From NCBI GenBank assembly GCA_018267055.1, contig JAFDZF010000175.1, forward strand, positions 1-39,195: DNA of 39,195 nucleotides. The letters run 5' to 3'. The position numbers and the translations under genes were made by a program. The stretch is from Bacteroidota bacterium. GTDB lineage: Bacteria; Bacteroidota; Bacteroidia; Flavobacteriales_F; PHOS-HE28. Shown one piece after another: positions 1 to 8,190 of this stretch (the first letter of the stretch is position 1; each line of letters starts with the position of its first letter). A model generated the notes under the pieces. The model did no database searches. It was not told the origin of the DNA and was given only the letters and a program-made list of their open reading frames with translations.

Positions 1-768
1 GTGAACGTGACGCGCTACATCATGCCGTTGCGCGAAGGCGGCTCGTTGCCCGGCCTGGTCGAGGCCGACGACGGCTTCAAGTACGCGGTGAAGTTCCGCG
101 GCAACGGCCATGGCCCCAAGGCCCTCATCGCCGAGCTGATCGGCGGCGAAGTGGCCCGCGCGCTGGGCCTGCGCGTGCCCGAACTGGTCTTCGCCGAGCT
201 GGACGAAGCCTTCGGGCGCACGGAAGGGGACGAGGAGGTCCAGGACCTGCTGCAGGGGAGCAAAGGCTTGAACATCGGGCTGCATTTCCTCTCGGGCGCC
301 ATCACGTTCGATCCGGTGGTGACCACGGTGGACGCGGACCTGGCCTCGCGGATCGTCTGGCTGGACGCGTTCCTCACCAACATCGACCGCACGGTGAGGA
401 ACACGAACATGCTGATCTGGCGGAAGGACCTCTGGCTGATCGACCACGGCTCGTGCCTCTATTTCCACCATGCGTGGGCGGACCACGAGCGCCACGCCAC
501 GGGCCCGTTCGCGCTCATCCGCGACCACGTGCTCCTGCCGCAGGCCACATTGCTCGAGGAGGCGGACGCGACCTCGCGGCAACGGCTCACCGATGACGTG
601 CTCCGTTCGATCGTCGCGCTCATCCCGGACGCCTGGCTGCAATGGCCCGATGTGCAGGAAGGCCCGGACGCCTTGCGCGCGGCCTATTCCGCTTTCCTGC
701 GGGAGCGCCTGGCGCATTCCACCACGTTCACCAATGCCGCACGCGATGCAAGGCAGGCACGTGTATGA
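1..768 (+). CDS. HipA-like kinase family protein (start possibly outside window)
   Basis: The 255-residue product resembles the compact HipA-like kinases, not full-length HipA toxins (about 440 residues). Near the N-terminus is a short glycine-rich stretch (REGGSLPGLVEADDG) followed by a KFRG segment that probably carries the ATP-binding lysine. The catalytic loop is visible as D129 in NIDRT, with N134 and N136 in RNTN, and the metal-binding D148-H149-G150 replaces the usual DFG. The first codon is GTG at the window edge and the frame is open to base 1, so a few upstream residues may be missing. The 3' end overlaps the DUF3037 gene by 23 bp, so the two are probably translated together. The substrate is unknown, and no HipB-like antitoxin is visible. 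Family assignment is good; the role is not known. Confidence 0.82.
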   Translation: MNVTRYIMPLREGGSLPGLVEADDGFKYAVKFRGNGHGPKALIAELIGGEVARALGLRVPELVFAELDEAFGRTEGDEEVQDLLQGSKGLNIGLHFLSGAITFDPVVTTVDADLASRIVWLDAFLTNIDRTVRNTNMLIWRKDLWLIDHGSCLYFHHAWADHERHATGPFALIRDHVLLPQATLLEEADATSRQRLTDDVLRSIVALIPDAWLQWPDVQEGPDALRAAYSAFLRERLAHSTTFTNAARDARQARV

Positions 769-1129
769 GTATGCGGTCATCCGCGTGCTTCCCGTGCTGG
801 AGCGCGAGGAGTTCGTGAACGTGGGCGTCGTCCTCTTCTGCAAGCGGCCGGGAACGATCCATGTGCGCACGGCGCTGGACGAGGCGAAGCTGCGCGCGTT
901 CGCGGGGGACCTCGACCTGGAGCAGCTCCGCCTGAACCTGGACGCCTTCGAGCGGATCGCCCGTGGTGATCCGGACGGCGGTCCCATCGCGCAGCTGGAC
1001 GTTCCTTCCCGGTTCCGCTGGCTCACGGCGGTGCGCAGCTCGGCCCTGCAGACGTCACGCCCGCATCCCGGCTTGTCCGATGACCTGGAGGGAACGCTGG
1101 ACCGGCTGTTCGTGGAGCTCGTCCTTTAG
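746..1129 (+). CDS. DUF3037 family protein
   Basis: A 127-residue protein whose N-terminus (YEYAVIRVLPVLEREEFVNV followed by GVVLFC) is the signature of DUF3037, a family of unknown function. I start it at the ATG at 746, which lies inside the end of the HipA-like kinase gene and places the conserved YEYAVIRV block seven residues in. An upstream extension in this frame would lie entirely within the kinase gene and has no conserved sequence. DUF3037 genes are often found beside HipA-like kinases of this compact type (recalled family knowledge), which supports a functional pair. No catalytic residues are recognisable, there is no signal peptide and the protein is probably cytoplasmic. Confidence 0.85.
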   Translation: MQGRHVYEYAVIRVLPVLEREEFVNVGVVLFCKRPGTIHVRTALDEAKLRAFAGDLDLEQLRLNLDAFERIARGDPDGGPIAQLDVPSRFRWLTAVRSSALQTSRPHPGLSDDLEGTLDRLFVELVL

Positions 1130-1145
1130 TTCCTTCTCCCCCAAA

Positions 1146-1194
1146 GGCGCCGGCCGGATGGAAGCCCGGGCGAGGGGACCATCCGGCCGGCGCC
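1146..1194. terminator. Bidirectional hairpin between convergent genes
   Basis: A perfect 16-bp inverted repeat (1146-1161 with 1179-1194, arm GGCGCCGGCCGGATGG) encloses a 17-nt loop. It lies between the end of the plus-strand DUF3037 gene and the end of the minus-strand T9SS gene. The position and stability suit a shared terminator, although no long T tract follows on either strand. Confidence 0.65.
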
Positions 1195-1211
1195 GATGGA
1201 AAGGCGGAGGA

Positions 1212-1985
1212 TCACTGCACCACCACGCGGCGGGAGGCCGTGCCCAGCGCGGTCTCCGCGCGCACCACGTACACGCCCTTCGGCCAGGCATGCGTGTCGA
1301 GCACGAGGCGGTCGCCGGTCGCGCGGCGCTGTTCCACCACGCGGCCCTGCATGTCCATTACGGCCACCTGCGTCAGCGGGGCCACTGCCGACAGGGTGAT
1401 CGCCTCGTTCACGGGGTCGGCCACCAGGGCCAACGCGGCTTCGGGGGCCGCTTCAGCTACGCTTGTGGCGCCCGACACGGTGACGGTGAGGTCCATGAAG
1501 TTGCCGTACTGGTAGCTGCCGCACGGCCCATACCCATTGTCGCCCACGGTGACACCGTCGCTGCCCCAGGGCGAGATCACCCGCAGGCGGTGCGGGCCCG
1601 GCAGCGTCCCGAGCGGGATGGTGATGGTGAAGTCGTAGGTGTAGCTGGGGTCGCCGCCGACGTAGGTGGTGTAGAGGTTCTCGCCCGCGTCGAACGTCTG
1701 GTCGTCGTTCAGGTCGATCCACACGGCACAGCCGCACCAGTTGCCGTTCGTCACGGACATGGCCGCGGGTTCGCCGGCGTTCAGGACGGTATTGAGCGTG
1801 GTGTAGTCGCCGACGGAGCAGTCACCGGCGTCCAGGCTCCAATTGATGGTGCCCAGGGACAGGGCCTGGGTCCGCCAATTGAAGCAGCCGCTGAAGAAGG
1901 TGGGGCTGCAGTACTGGGCGCCGGCATGGAGCGTGGAGAACAAGGCGGAACAGATCAGCAAAGCGAACGGGTAATGTTTACGCAT
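1212..1985 (-). CDS. Secreted T9SS-sorted protein with GEVED-like domain
   Basis: A 257-residue secreted protein. Residues 1-23 form a signal peptide (basic MRKHY, hydrophobic core, then HAGA). Residues from about 75 to 175 contain CAVWIDLNDDQTFDAGE followed by a beta-rich stretch ending in FMDLTVTV, which matches the GEVED domain common in Bacteroidota adhesin-like and secreted proteins; the DLNDD segment could bind calcium. The last 75 or so residues look like a type A T9SS sorting domain: ALALVADP, a strand with VMDMQGRVV, then GVYVVRAET and a final VVVQ. The ATG at 1985 directly precedes the signal peptide. The product is probably exported through the Sec system and T9SS to the cell surface or medium. 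It has no catalytic motif I recognise and the ligand is unknown. Confidence 0.85.
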   Translation of the reverse strand: MRKHYPFALLICSALFSTLHAGAQYCSPTFFSGCFNWRTQALSLGTINWSLDAGDCSVGDYTTLNTVLNAGEPAAMSVTNGNWCGCAVWIDLNDDQTFDAGENLYTTYVGGDPSYTYDFTITIPLGTLPGPHRLRVISPWGSDGVTVGDNGYGPCGSYQYGNFMDLTVTVSGATSVAEAAPEAALALVADPVNEAITLSAVAPLTQVAVMDMQGRVVEQRRATGDRLVLDTHAWPKGVYVVRAETALGTASRRVVVQ

Positions 1986-2010
1986 AGGAAAATAGGGTAT
2001 GGATGTCCAT

Positions 2011-2018
2011 CAAAGATG
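2011..2018 (-). promoter_or_regulatory. Putative -7 box CATCTTTG
   Basis: On the minus strand CATCTTTG differs from the Bacteroidota -7 consensus TAnnTTTG at one position. It lies about 25 nt upstream of the T9SS gene start at 1985. No clear -33 TTTG is visible. Confidence 0.4.
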
Positions 2019-2080
2019 ACGGATCGCCCCTGGACCGCCAAGGCGGCCCCACCCGTTCACCCCAGGCCCGGGGCCGCCCT

Positions 2081-2545
2081 TCAGGCGGCGGCCTGATGCT
2101 CCACGCGCTCCTTCAGGCGTACCAGCACTTCCACCCACTTGTTGCCGGCCTCGGTGGCCCGGCGCACCCCGTGCGGCTGTCCGGCGAAATCGCCATGCTG
2201 GACGGTCACCAACGTGCGGCCGTCCTCTTCCTGGCGGAGGGTGATGTCCACCAGGGTATAGTTCTCGGGAACGTCGGGGACGCCCTTGGCGGGGGAGAAG
2301 GCCAGGAAGGCCAGGTGGCGCGGCGGGGCCACCACGATGACCCGCCCTTTGATCCGGGGTTCCGTGCCGGGGTCCTCCAGGTGGTACCAAGCGAGCGCGT
2401 GGCCTTCGGCCAGGCGGCTTTCCTCTCCTTCGCGCAGCAGGTGCAGGTTGCTCAGGCCATCCTTGGTCAGGGCCTTCCACACCGCCTCCAGGGGGGCGGC
2501 GATCCGCACCATGCGTTCGATAGCGGTCGGTCTGATGCTGCTCAT
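2081..2545 (-). CDS. SRPBCC (AHSA1-like) family protein
   Basis: A 154-residue protein with the layout of the SRPBCC/START-like helix-grip fold, closest to the AHSA1 group. The first strand and helix are in ERMVRIAAPLEAVWKAL, the middle holds the strand pair GRVIVVAPPRHLAFLAF, and a strand (TLVTVQHGDF) leads into the long C-terminal helix ending in WVEVLVRLKERVEHQ. This fold encloses a hydrophobic ligand pocket, but the ligand and role of this member cannot be read from sequence. There is no signal peptide, so it is probably cytoplasmic. It starts at the ATG at 2545. A 133-bp gap separates it from the next minus-strand gene upstream, so it may have its own promoter, although I found no convincing -7 box there. 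Confidence 0.8.
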   Translation of the reverse strand: MSSIRPTAIERMVRIAAPLEAVWKALTKDGLSNLHLLREGEESRLAEGHALAWYHLEDPGTEPRIKGRVIVVAPPRHLAFLAFSPAKGVPDVPENYTLVDITLRQEEDGRTLVTVQHGDFAGQPHGVRRATEAGNKWVEVLVRLKERVEHQAAA

Positions 2546-2678
2546 GACACCCCCGGGCCCGCCATTCTGGTGCCGATCGTCCGTTTTGCCCCCGGAGCGC
2601 GTTTTTCTGCTGCTTTTCTGCCCAATTGGCCGTCCTTTTCGGGTCCGGCTGCAGGAATGGCGCTCGCCCAGGAGGCCG

Positions 2679-3224
2679 TCAGCGCCGGGGCGTGGCCGTC
2701 GCCGGCCGGTGCAGCACCTTCAGGGCCTTGGTGGCGCGGGAGCGGATGGCCGGGCCGGGGTCCACGCGGAGCACATCGTCCAGCAGCAGGCGGAGCTCCT
2801 CGCCCAGTTCGGGATAGGCCTTCACCATCCGCATCGCCACGGTGATGGCGAAGGCGCGCTGGGCGATGGCCCGGGCCGGGTCGGCGATGCGGGCGAACAT
2901 CGCTTCGGTGATGCGGCCGTGCAGCGCTTTCGGCAGGGTGCACCGCTGCATCACGCGGATGCTGGTGCGCTGCACCCCCTCGTGCACGGGCTTGTCCAGC
3001 ACGGCCAGCAGGTCCTTCACGTACGGCGTGGCCAGGTCGGGGCAGGGGTCGCAGGCCACGCTCACGCCATGGGCGGCCAGCTGGCGCACGCGCTCCGAGC
3101 CGTCGTGCAGCATCAGGTGGATCAGCGCGGCGAACCGCTCCGGGTCATCGCCCACGTAGGCGGCGATGTGGTCCGCGCCCGCGCGGCTGTGCCCGCCGGT
3201 GAGCAACTGGGAGCGCAGGTCCAT
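2679..3224 (-). CDS. HEAT-repeat-like helical protein
   Basis: A 181-residue, mostly helical protein whose phased helices resemble HEAT repeats: for example RVRQLAAHGVSVAC, HEGVQRTSIRVMQRC and RAIAQRAFAITVAMRMV, each followed by a short helix. The C-terminal half (ITEAMFARI, then PELGEELRLLL and RATKALKVL) recalls a family of small helical proteins in Flavobacteria, some annotated merely by proximity to purB; that comparison is from memory. I chose the internal ATG at 3224 because sequence before it is arginine-rich, unconserved and inside the helicase tail. It lies 43 bp downstream of the helicase stop on the same strand and may be cotranscribed. It probably acts as a protein-interaction scaffold; partners are unknown. 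Confidence 0.65.
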   Translation of the reverse strand: MDLRSQLLTGGHSRAGADHIAAYVGDDPERFAALIHLMLHDGSERVRQLAAHGVSVACDPCPDLATPYVKDLLAVLDKPVHEGVQRTSIRVMQRCTLPKALHGRITEAMFARIADPARAIAQRAFAITVAMRMVKAYPELGEELRLLLDDVLRVDPGPAIRSRATKALKVLHRPATATPRR

Positions 3225-3267
3225 GGGGTGAAGATCGGGGACCGTCGCCAGGCGGCAAGCGGGCCGC

Positions 3268-4974
3268 TCAGTACCGCGCCTTCTGGTAGCGGTGCTTGCC
3301 GGGGTGCGCACCGACGGGCTTGTGCTGCGGCCGGTCGCCGCGGGGACCGCCGGTGCCCTCGTCCACGCGGACCTTGCGGCCCTTGTAGTTGGCGTTGCGG
3401 AAGTGGCCGAGCACCTCGTCGAAATGCTTCGCGTCGATGTCGACGAAGCTGTACATGTCCTTCAGCAGGATCTTGCCGATGTGCTGGTTGGTGAGGCCGG
3501 TGATGCCGCACAGGTAGCCCAGCATGCGGCCCTTGTCGAAGCCGTCGGCCGTGCCCAGGTTGATGAACATGGGCCGCATCTCGCCGGTGGCGCGGGTGAA
3601 CTCGGTCTTCTCCCGGCGTTCGCGCGGGTTGTGGTCCTTGCGGGCCAGGTCCACGTTCAGGTCGCGCGCATCGCGGTACTGCTCCAGGAAACGGTTGAAC
3701 TCCAGCGACACCACGCGCTTGATCAGCTCCTCGCGGGTGAAGCCGGCCAGGTCCAGCTCCACCGCGTCCATGAAGCGGGAGATGCCTTCCTCGTCCACCT
3801 CCACCTCCTTGATCTTGCCGATGAGCGTGAGCAGCTGGCGCTCGCAGATCTCGGCGCCGCCGGGCACGCGGGTGTAGGTGAAGTGCGTCTTCAGCTGCCG
3901 CTCCAGGTTGCGGATCTTGAACACGTCCTTGCTGCCGATGATGCTGAGCGAAACGCCGGTCTTGCCGGCGCGGCCGGTGCGGCCGCTGCGGTGGGTGTAG
4001 CTCTCCACCTCGCCGGGCAGGTCGAAATGGATCACATGGCTCACGTTGCTCACGTCGATGCCGCGGGCGGCCACGTCGGTGGCGATGAGCAGTTGGAGGG
4101 TCTTGCTGCGGTAGCGCTCCATCACGCGGTCGCGCTGCTGCTGGCTCAGGTCGCCGTGGATGGCGTCGGCGTTGTAGCCGTCGCGGGTGAGGTTCTCCGC
4201 CAGTTCCTGGGTGTCCTGCTTGGTGCGGCAGAACACGATGCCGAAGAGGTCGGGCTCCACGTCCACGAAGCGCTTCAGGGCGAGGTAGCGGTCGCGCATC
4301 ATCACCACGGTGTAGCGGTGCTCGATGGCGGTGTTGGCCTTGCCGGTGCCGCCCACGCCGATCTCGTCGGCCTCGCGCATGTAGTTCTTCGCGATGCGGC
4401 GCACCTCCCCGCTCATGGTGGCGCTGAAGAGCCAGGTGCGCTTGTCCTCCGGGGTGCGCTCCAGGATGGTGGTGAGGTCCTCCTGGAAGCCCATGTTCAG
4501 CATCTCGTCGGCCTCGTCGAGCACGGCCGTGCGCACGCGGCCCAGGTCGATGGCCCCGCGGTCGATGAGGTCGATCAGCCGGCCGGGGGTGGCCACCACC
4601 ACGTTGGCCCCGCGCTGGATGGCGCGGATCTGCTCGCGGATGTTGGCACCACCATAGACCGGCACGCAGCGGACGCCCGGAAGGTGGGCGGCGAAGCGCT
4701 CGAGGTCCTTGGTGATCTGCACGCACAGCTCGCGCGTGGGCGCCAGCACCAGGGCCTGCACGGTGCGTTCCTGCGGGTCGAGGCGCTCCAGCAGGGGGAT
4801 CCCGAAGGCGGCGGTCTTGCCGGTGCCGGTCTGCGCCAGGGCCACCACGTCCCGGTCGCTGCCGAGCAGGTGGGGGATGGCTTTTTCCTGCACGGGGGTG
4901 GGCGTTTCGAAGCCCAGTTCCTGCAGTGCAAGCAGGATCTCGGCCCGGATGCCGAGCTGTTCGAAGGAGGACAT
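3268..4974 (-). CDS. DEAD-box ATP-dependent RNA helicase (DeaD/CsdA-like)
   Basis: A 568-residue DEAD-box helicase with the full motif set: Q motif near 24-29 (TPTPVQ), motif I AQTGTGKT at 47-54, PTRELC, GG, TPGR, motif II DEAD at 153-156, SAT, then in the second RecA domain FCRTKQ, ARGID and HRSGRTGRAG. After the core, a helical linker leads to a C-terminal segment (about 455-530, from EMRPMFINLGTADGFDK through GLTNQHIGKI) that looks like the DbpA-type RNA-binding domain found in DeaD/CsdA. The arginine- and lysine-rich tail may aid RNA binding. Such enzymes remodel structured RNA in ribosome assembly and cold adaptation. The ATG at 4974 sits 44 nt below a perfect TACCTTTG box, and the HEAT-like gene follows at 43 bp. 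Confidence 0.95.
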   Translation of the reverse strand: MSSFEQLGIRAEILLALQELGFETPTPVQEKAIPHLLGSDRDVVALAQTGTGKTAAFGIPLLERLDPQERTVQALVLAPTRELCVQITKDLERFAAHLPGVRCVPVYGGANIREQIRAIQRGANVVVATPGRLIDLIDRGAIDLGRVRTAVLDEADEMLNMGFQEDLTTILERTPEDKRTWLFSATMSGEVRRIAKNYMREADEIGVGGTGKANTAIEHRYTVVMMRDRYLALKRFVDVEPDLFGIVFCRTKQDTQELAENLTRDGYNADAIHGDLSQQQRDRVMERYRSKTLQLLIATDVAARGIDVSNVSHVIHFDLPGEVESYTHRSGRTGRAGKTGVSLSIIGSKDVFKIRNLERQLKTHFTYTRVPGGAEICERQLLTLIGKIKEVEVDEEGISRFMDAVELDLAGFTREELIKRVVSLEFNRFLEQYRDARDLNVDLARKDHNPRERREKTEFTRATGEMRPMFINLGTADGFDKGRMLGYLCGITGLTNQHIGKILLKDMYSFVDIDAKHFDEVLGHFRNANYKGRKVRVDEGTGGPRGDRPQHKPVGAHPGKHRYQKARY

Positions 4975-5017
4975 GGTCGGGGGGAAGGAAAGCCGCGCCG
5001 GAAGCGGAACGGGGCCG

Positions 5018-5025
5018 CAAAGGTA
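5018..5025 (-). promoter_or_regulatory. -7 box TACCTTTG for the helicase gene
   Basis: The minus strand reads TACCTTTG, an exact match to the Bacteroidota -7 consensus TAnnTTTG, 44 nt upstream of the helicase ATG. The interval 4975-5141 is the longest gap in the window (167 bp); it separates divergent genes and holds this box, an inverted repeat and the DUF4834 -7 box. No -33 TTTG is evident. Confidence 0.65.
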
Positions 5026-5070
5026 GGCCTTCGGCGCGGCCCGGGCGAGGTCCGGCGCCTGAAGGCCGGT

Positions 5071-5112
5071 GCCCAGGGCCCGGGAATGCGGTGCGGGGCC
5101 CGGGCCTTGGGC
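5071..5112. repeat. 14-bp inverted repeat in divergent promoter region
   Basis: The arms at 5071-5084 and 5099-5112 (GCCCAGGGCCCGGG and CCCGGGCCTTGGGC) pair over 14 bp with one G-U wobble and a 14-nt loop. It lies between the divergent helicase and DUF4834 promoters, just upstream of the latter. It could be an operator or merely a by-product of the high GC content. Confidence 0.4.
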
Positions 5113-5128
5113 CTTCGCCCGGCCCGGC

Positions 5129-5136
5129 TACTTTCG
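5129..5136 (+). promoter_or_regulatory. Putative -7 box TACTTTCG for DUF4834 gene
   Basis: TACTTTCG matches TAnnTTnG and ends five bases before the ATG at 5142. If used with the usual 5-7 nt spacing to the start site, the transcript would be leaderless or nearly so. Confidence 0.45.
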
Positions 5137-5141
5137 CGCCC

Positions 5142-5381
5142 ATGTACCTGCTCGCGGCCAGCGGCACCCTGCGCACCATCCTGCTCCTTGTGATCCTGTG
5201 GCTGCTGCTGCGGATCTGGATGCGGGTGCAGGCGGGCGGCCCTGATCCGCGCCAGCGGACGCGGTGGAGCGAGCCCGACCCGCGCCGCAAGGGCGAGGTG
5301 CGCATCGAGCAGGCGGAGCCGCGGAAACGCGCCGCCGGCCCGCAGGACGTGGAGGACGCCGACTTCGAAGAGATCAAGTGA
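5142..5381 (+). CDS. DUF4834 family small membrane protein
   Basis: A 79-residue protein with one N-terminal membrane helix (about residues 9-24, TLRTILLLVILWLLLRIW) followed by a charged cytoplasmic tail rich in Arg, Asp and Glu. This matches DUF4834, a small Bacteroidota-specific family of unknown function that typically precedes a YfhO-like gene, as here (recalled context). The open frame extends upstream, but the ATG at 5142 is right because it directly precedes the membrane helix and follows a -7-like box. The gene is separated from the YfhO-like gene by only 7 bp, so the two are very probably cotranscribed. Confidence 0.8.
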   Translation: MYLLAASGTLRTILLLVILWLLLRIWMRVQAGGPDPRQRTRWSEPDPRRKGEVRIEQAEPRKRAAGPQDVEDADFEEIK

Positions 5382-5388
5382 CCATCCG

Positions 5389-8190
5389 ATGAGATCGATC
5401 GACTGGAAGAGGATGCTGCCGGTGCTGGCGGCGATCGCCGTGTTCGTGGTGCTGGCCCTGGGCTATTTCAGCCCGGTGCTCGACGGCAAGCGACTGGTGC
5501 AGGGCGACATCCGGCAGTTCAAGGGGATGTCGGAGGAGATCGTGGAGCACCGCGCCGCCTATGGCGAGGAGCCGCTGTGGACCGAGAGCATGTTCGCCGG
5601 CATGCCGGCCTACCAGATCAGCGTGCGTTGGAGCACGGAGGTGCTGTCGTTCCTGGACCGGCTGTTCCATGGCTTCCTGCCCAATCCCGCGGGCTTCCTG
5701 TTCCTCTACCTCGTCGGCATGTTCATCCTGCTGCGCTGCCTGCGGGTGGACGCCTGGCTGTGCGTGGTCGGCGCGATCGCGTTCGCGTTCTCATCGTATT
5801 TCATCGTGATCCTGGAGGCGGGCCACAACACCAAGGCCGAGGCGGTGGGCTACATGCCCATGGTGCTCGGCGGGCTGTACGTGCTGCTGCGCGGGGAGAA
5901 GTGGACGGGCGCCGCGCTGTTCGCGCTCTTCCTCACGCTGATGATCTTCGTGAACCACGTGCAGGTGGCGTACTACCTGGGGATGCTGCTGGTGCTGTTC
6001 GGCCTGGCCGAGGCGTGGCGCGCGGTGCGCGAGAAGCAGGTCGCGGGCTTCCTGGGGCGTGTGGCCCTGGCGGGCGTGGGCGTGGCCTTCGCGGTGCTGT
6101 GCAACCTGGGCTCGCTCTGGAGCACGTACGAGTATGGCAAGTACACCACGCGCGGCCCGAGCGAGCTGACCATCACTCCCGAGGGCGGCAGCGCGTTGGA
6201 CGACCGGACCTCCGGCCTGGACAAGAGCTATGTGACGCGCTGGAGCTACGGCAAACAGGAAAGCTTCTCGCTGCTGGTGCCCAATGTGAAGGGCGGCGCG
6301 AGCGGCTCGCTGATCAACAGCCGGGAGGACCTGGACGCCCTGCCCGATCCGGCCTTCCGGAACGAGGTGATGAAGAAGTACCAGGCCGGTGATTACATCA
6401 ACAGCTATTGGGGCGACCAGGACTTCACCAGCGGCCCCACCTACGTGGGGGCCATCGTGGTGCTCCTCCTGCTGCTGATGCTCGCCCGGGCCGAAGGCGC
6501 GGCGCGGTGGTGGGTGCTGGGGGCGGTCCCGCTGATCGCCGTATTGCTCAACGTAGGCTCCCCGGTGCTGGCGGGCCTATTGACGATCGCCTACCTCGTG
6601 GCGGGCCTCTTCCTCTGGAAGGACACGCTGGCCTATGCGCTCTTCTCGGCATTGCTGCTCACGCTGATGCTGAGCTGGGGTCACAACTACATGCCGCTCA
6701 CGGACTTCTTCCTGGACCACGTGCCGGGCTACGACAAGTTCCGTGCGGTCACCATCATCCTGGTCATCGTGGAGCTGTGCGCCCCGGTACTGGCGGTGCT
6801 CTACCTCGACCGCCTGATGCGGGAAGGGGCGTGGGACGCAGCGATGCGTCGGCGCTTCCTCTGGGTGAGCGGGGGGCTGGCGCTGCTCCTGCTGGTGATG
6901 GCGGTGGCCCCCGCGGGCCTCTTCGACTTCTTCAGCGACGCCGAGAAGGAGCAGCTGGGGGCGGACGGGGCGCAGAGCTACGTGGACGGCCTGAAGGCGG
7001 CCCGTGTGGCGGTGTTCACGGCCGATGCCTGGCGCAGCCTGCTGTTCGTGCTGGCCGCGGCGGGGCTGGTGTTCGCCTTCGGGCGCCGGAGCATCGGCAG
7101 GCCCATGCTGGTGGGCGGCCTGGGCCTGCTGGTGCTCATCGACATGTGGTCGGTGGACAAGCGCTTCATCAACAACGAGCAGGTGAACGGCCGGTACCGC
7201 AACTGGGAGGAGGCCACGGTGAACCGGTTCCCCTTCAAGCCGGGCGCGGCCGACCTGGCCATCCTGCGCGCCGAGCAGAACGCGGCCACCGAGGCCGACC
7301 TGGAAGCATCGCTCCAGCGGCTGAAGGAGGAGAAGGCGCGCAGCGGCGCCGCCAACCGCCTGGTGACGAAGGAGGAGGAGACGATGGAGCGCTTCGCCAG
7401 CCTGCGCCGCACTACGCATTTCCGCGTGCTCGAGTTCGGCGACCCCTTCAACAGCGCCCGGGCCAGCTACTTCCACAAGAGCCTGGGCGGCTACCACGGC
7501 GCCAAGCTGAAGCGCTACCAGGAGCTCATCAGCTTCCACCTGGTGCGGGAGATGCGCGAGCTGGGCGCCGGGCTGCGCAATGTGCGCTCGCAGGCGCAGG
7601 CCGACAGCGTGCTGGCGCAGCAGGGCGTGCTCAACATGCTGAACACGCGCTACCTGATCGTCTCCGGCGAGAACCCGCCCCTGCGCAACAGCGCAGCGTT
7701 CGGCGTGGGCTGGTTCGTGGACGAGGTGCGCCCCGTGAAGGATGCCGATGAGGAGATCACCCTGCTCGGCACCATCGATCCGCGCCGCACGGCCCTGGTG
7801 GACCAGCGCTACGTGCACGACCTCGGTCCCGCGCAGGCGCATGCCGACAGCACGGCCAGCGTCCGCCTGAAGAGCTACAAGGCCAACGACATCAGCTACA
7901 CGGTGAACAGCGCGAACGGCGGCGTGGCGGTGTTCAGCGAGATCTGGTACGGCCCCGACTGGGTGGCGGAGATCGACGGCGCCCCGGCGCCCTATGTATG
8001 CGCCGATTACGTGCTGCGTGCGATGAGCGTGCCCGCGGGCGAGCACGTCGTGCGCTTCCACGTCCGGAGCCGGACGTTCACCGTGGGCGGCCGCATCGCG
8101 CGCATCAGCTCCTGGGTGCTGCTCCTGGGCGTCCTGGCGGTGCTGGGCCTCTCGCTGCGGCCGCGCAAGGAGGCGGCAGCGGCGGAATGA
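5389..8190 (+). CDS. YfhO-like multispanning membrane protein (probable GT-C fold)
   Basis: A 933-residue polytopic protein of the YfhO-like family, probably a GT-C fold glycosyltransferase in the inner membrane. The first membrane helix is at about 10-28. It is followed by the first periplasmic loop with a conserved Gly-Asp (G39-D40 in LVQGDIRQF), the position where GT-C enzymes carry a catalytic acid. About ten further hydrophobic helices follow up to residue 570. A large soluble periplasmic domain then spans about 590-890, and a final helix near 905-925 precedes a basic tail. In Firmicutes YfhO is tied to glycosylation of lipoteichoic acid; the Bacteroidota substrate is unknown. Its stop overlaps the next glycosyltransferase start by 4 bp (ATGA), implying coupled translation. 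Confidence 0.82.
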   Translation: MRSIDWKRMLPVLAAIAVFVVLALGYFSPVLDGKRLVQGDIRQFKGMSEEIVEHRAAYGEEPLWTESMFAGMPAYQISVRWSTEVLSFLDRLFHGFLPNPAGFLFLYLVGMFILLRCLRVDAWLCVVGAIAFAFSSYFIVILEAGHNTKAEAVGYMPMVLGGLYVLLRGEKWTGAALFALFLTLMIFVNHVQVAYYLGMLLVLFGLAEAWRAVREKQVAGFLGRVALAGVGVAFAVLCNLGSLWSTYEYGKYTTRGPSELTITPEGGSALDDRTSGLDKSYVTRWSYGKQESFSLLVPNVKGGASGSLINSREDLDALPDPAFRNEVMKKYQAGDYINSYWGDQDFTSGPTYVGAIVVLLLLLMLARAEGAARWWVLGAVPLIAVLLNVGSPVLAGLLTIAYLVAGLFLWKDTLAYALFSALLLTLMLSWGHNYMPLTDFFLDHVPGYDKFRAVTIILVIVELCAPVLAVLYLDRLMREGAWDAAMRRRFLWVSGGLALLLLVMAVAPAGLFDFFSDAEKEQLGADGAQSYVDGLKAARVAVFTADAWRSLLFVLAAAGLVFAFGRRSIGRPMLVGGLGLLVLIDMWSVDKRFINNEQVNGRYRNWEEATVNRFPFKPGAADLAILRAEQNAATEADLEASLQRLKEEKARSGAANRLVTKEEETMERFASLRRTTHFRVLEFGDPFNSARASYFHKSLGGYHGAKLKRYQELISFHLVREMRELGAGLRNVRSQAQADSVLAQQGVLNMLNTRYLIVSGENPPLRNSAAFGVGWFVDEVRPVKDADEEITLLGTIDPRRTALVDQRYVHDLGPAQAHADSTASVRLKSYKANDISYTVNSANGGVAVFSEIWYGPDWVAEIDGAPAPYVCADYVLRAMSVPAGEHVVRFHVRSRTFTVGGRIARISSWVLLLGVLAVLGLSLRPRKEAAAAE

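Noticed and set aside
2018-2093. Possible terminator for the SRPBCC gene (short GC arms at 2072-2078 and 2087-2093)
   Set aside because: The right arm is inside the coding end and the stem is only 7 bp; such pairs are common by chance at this GC content.
3122-5377. A 751-codon minus-strand open frame over the helicase region
   Set aside because: It is very Arg- and Pro-rich and out of frame with the helicase, which has every DEAD-box motif. It is a shadow frame.
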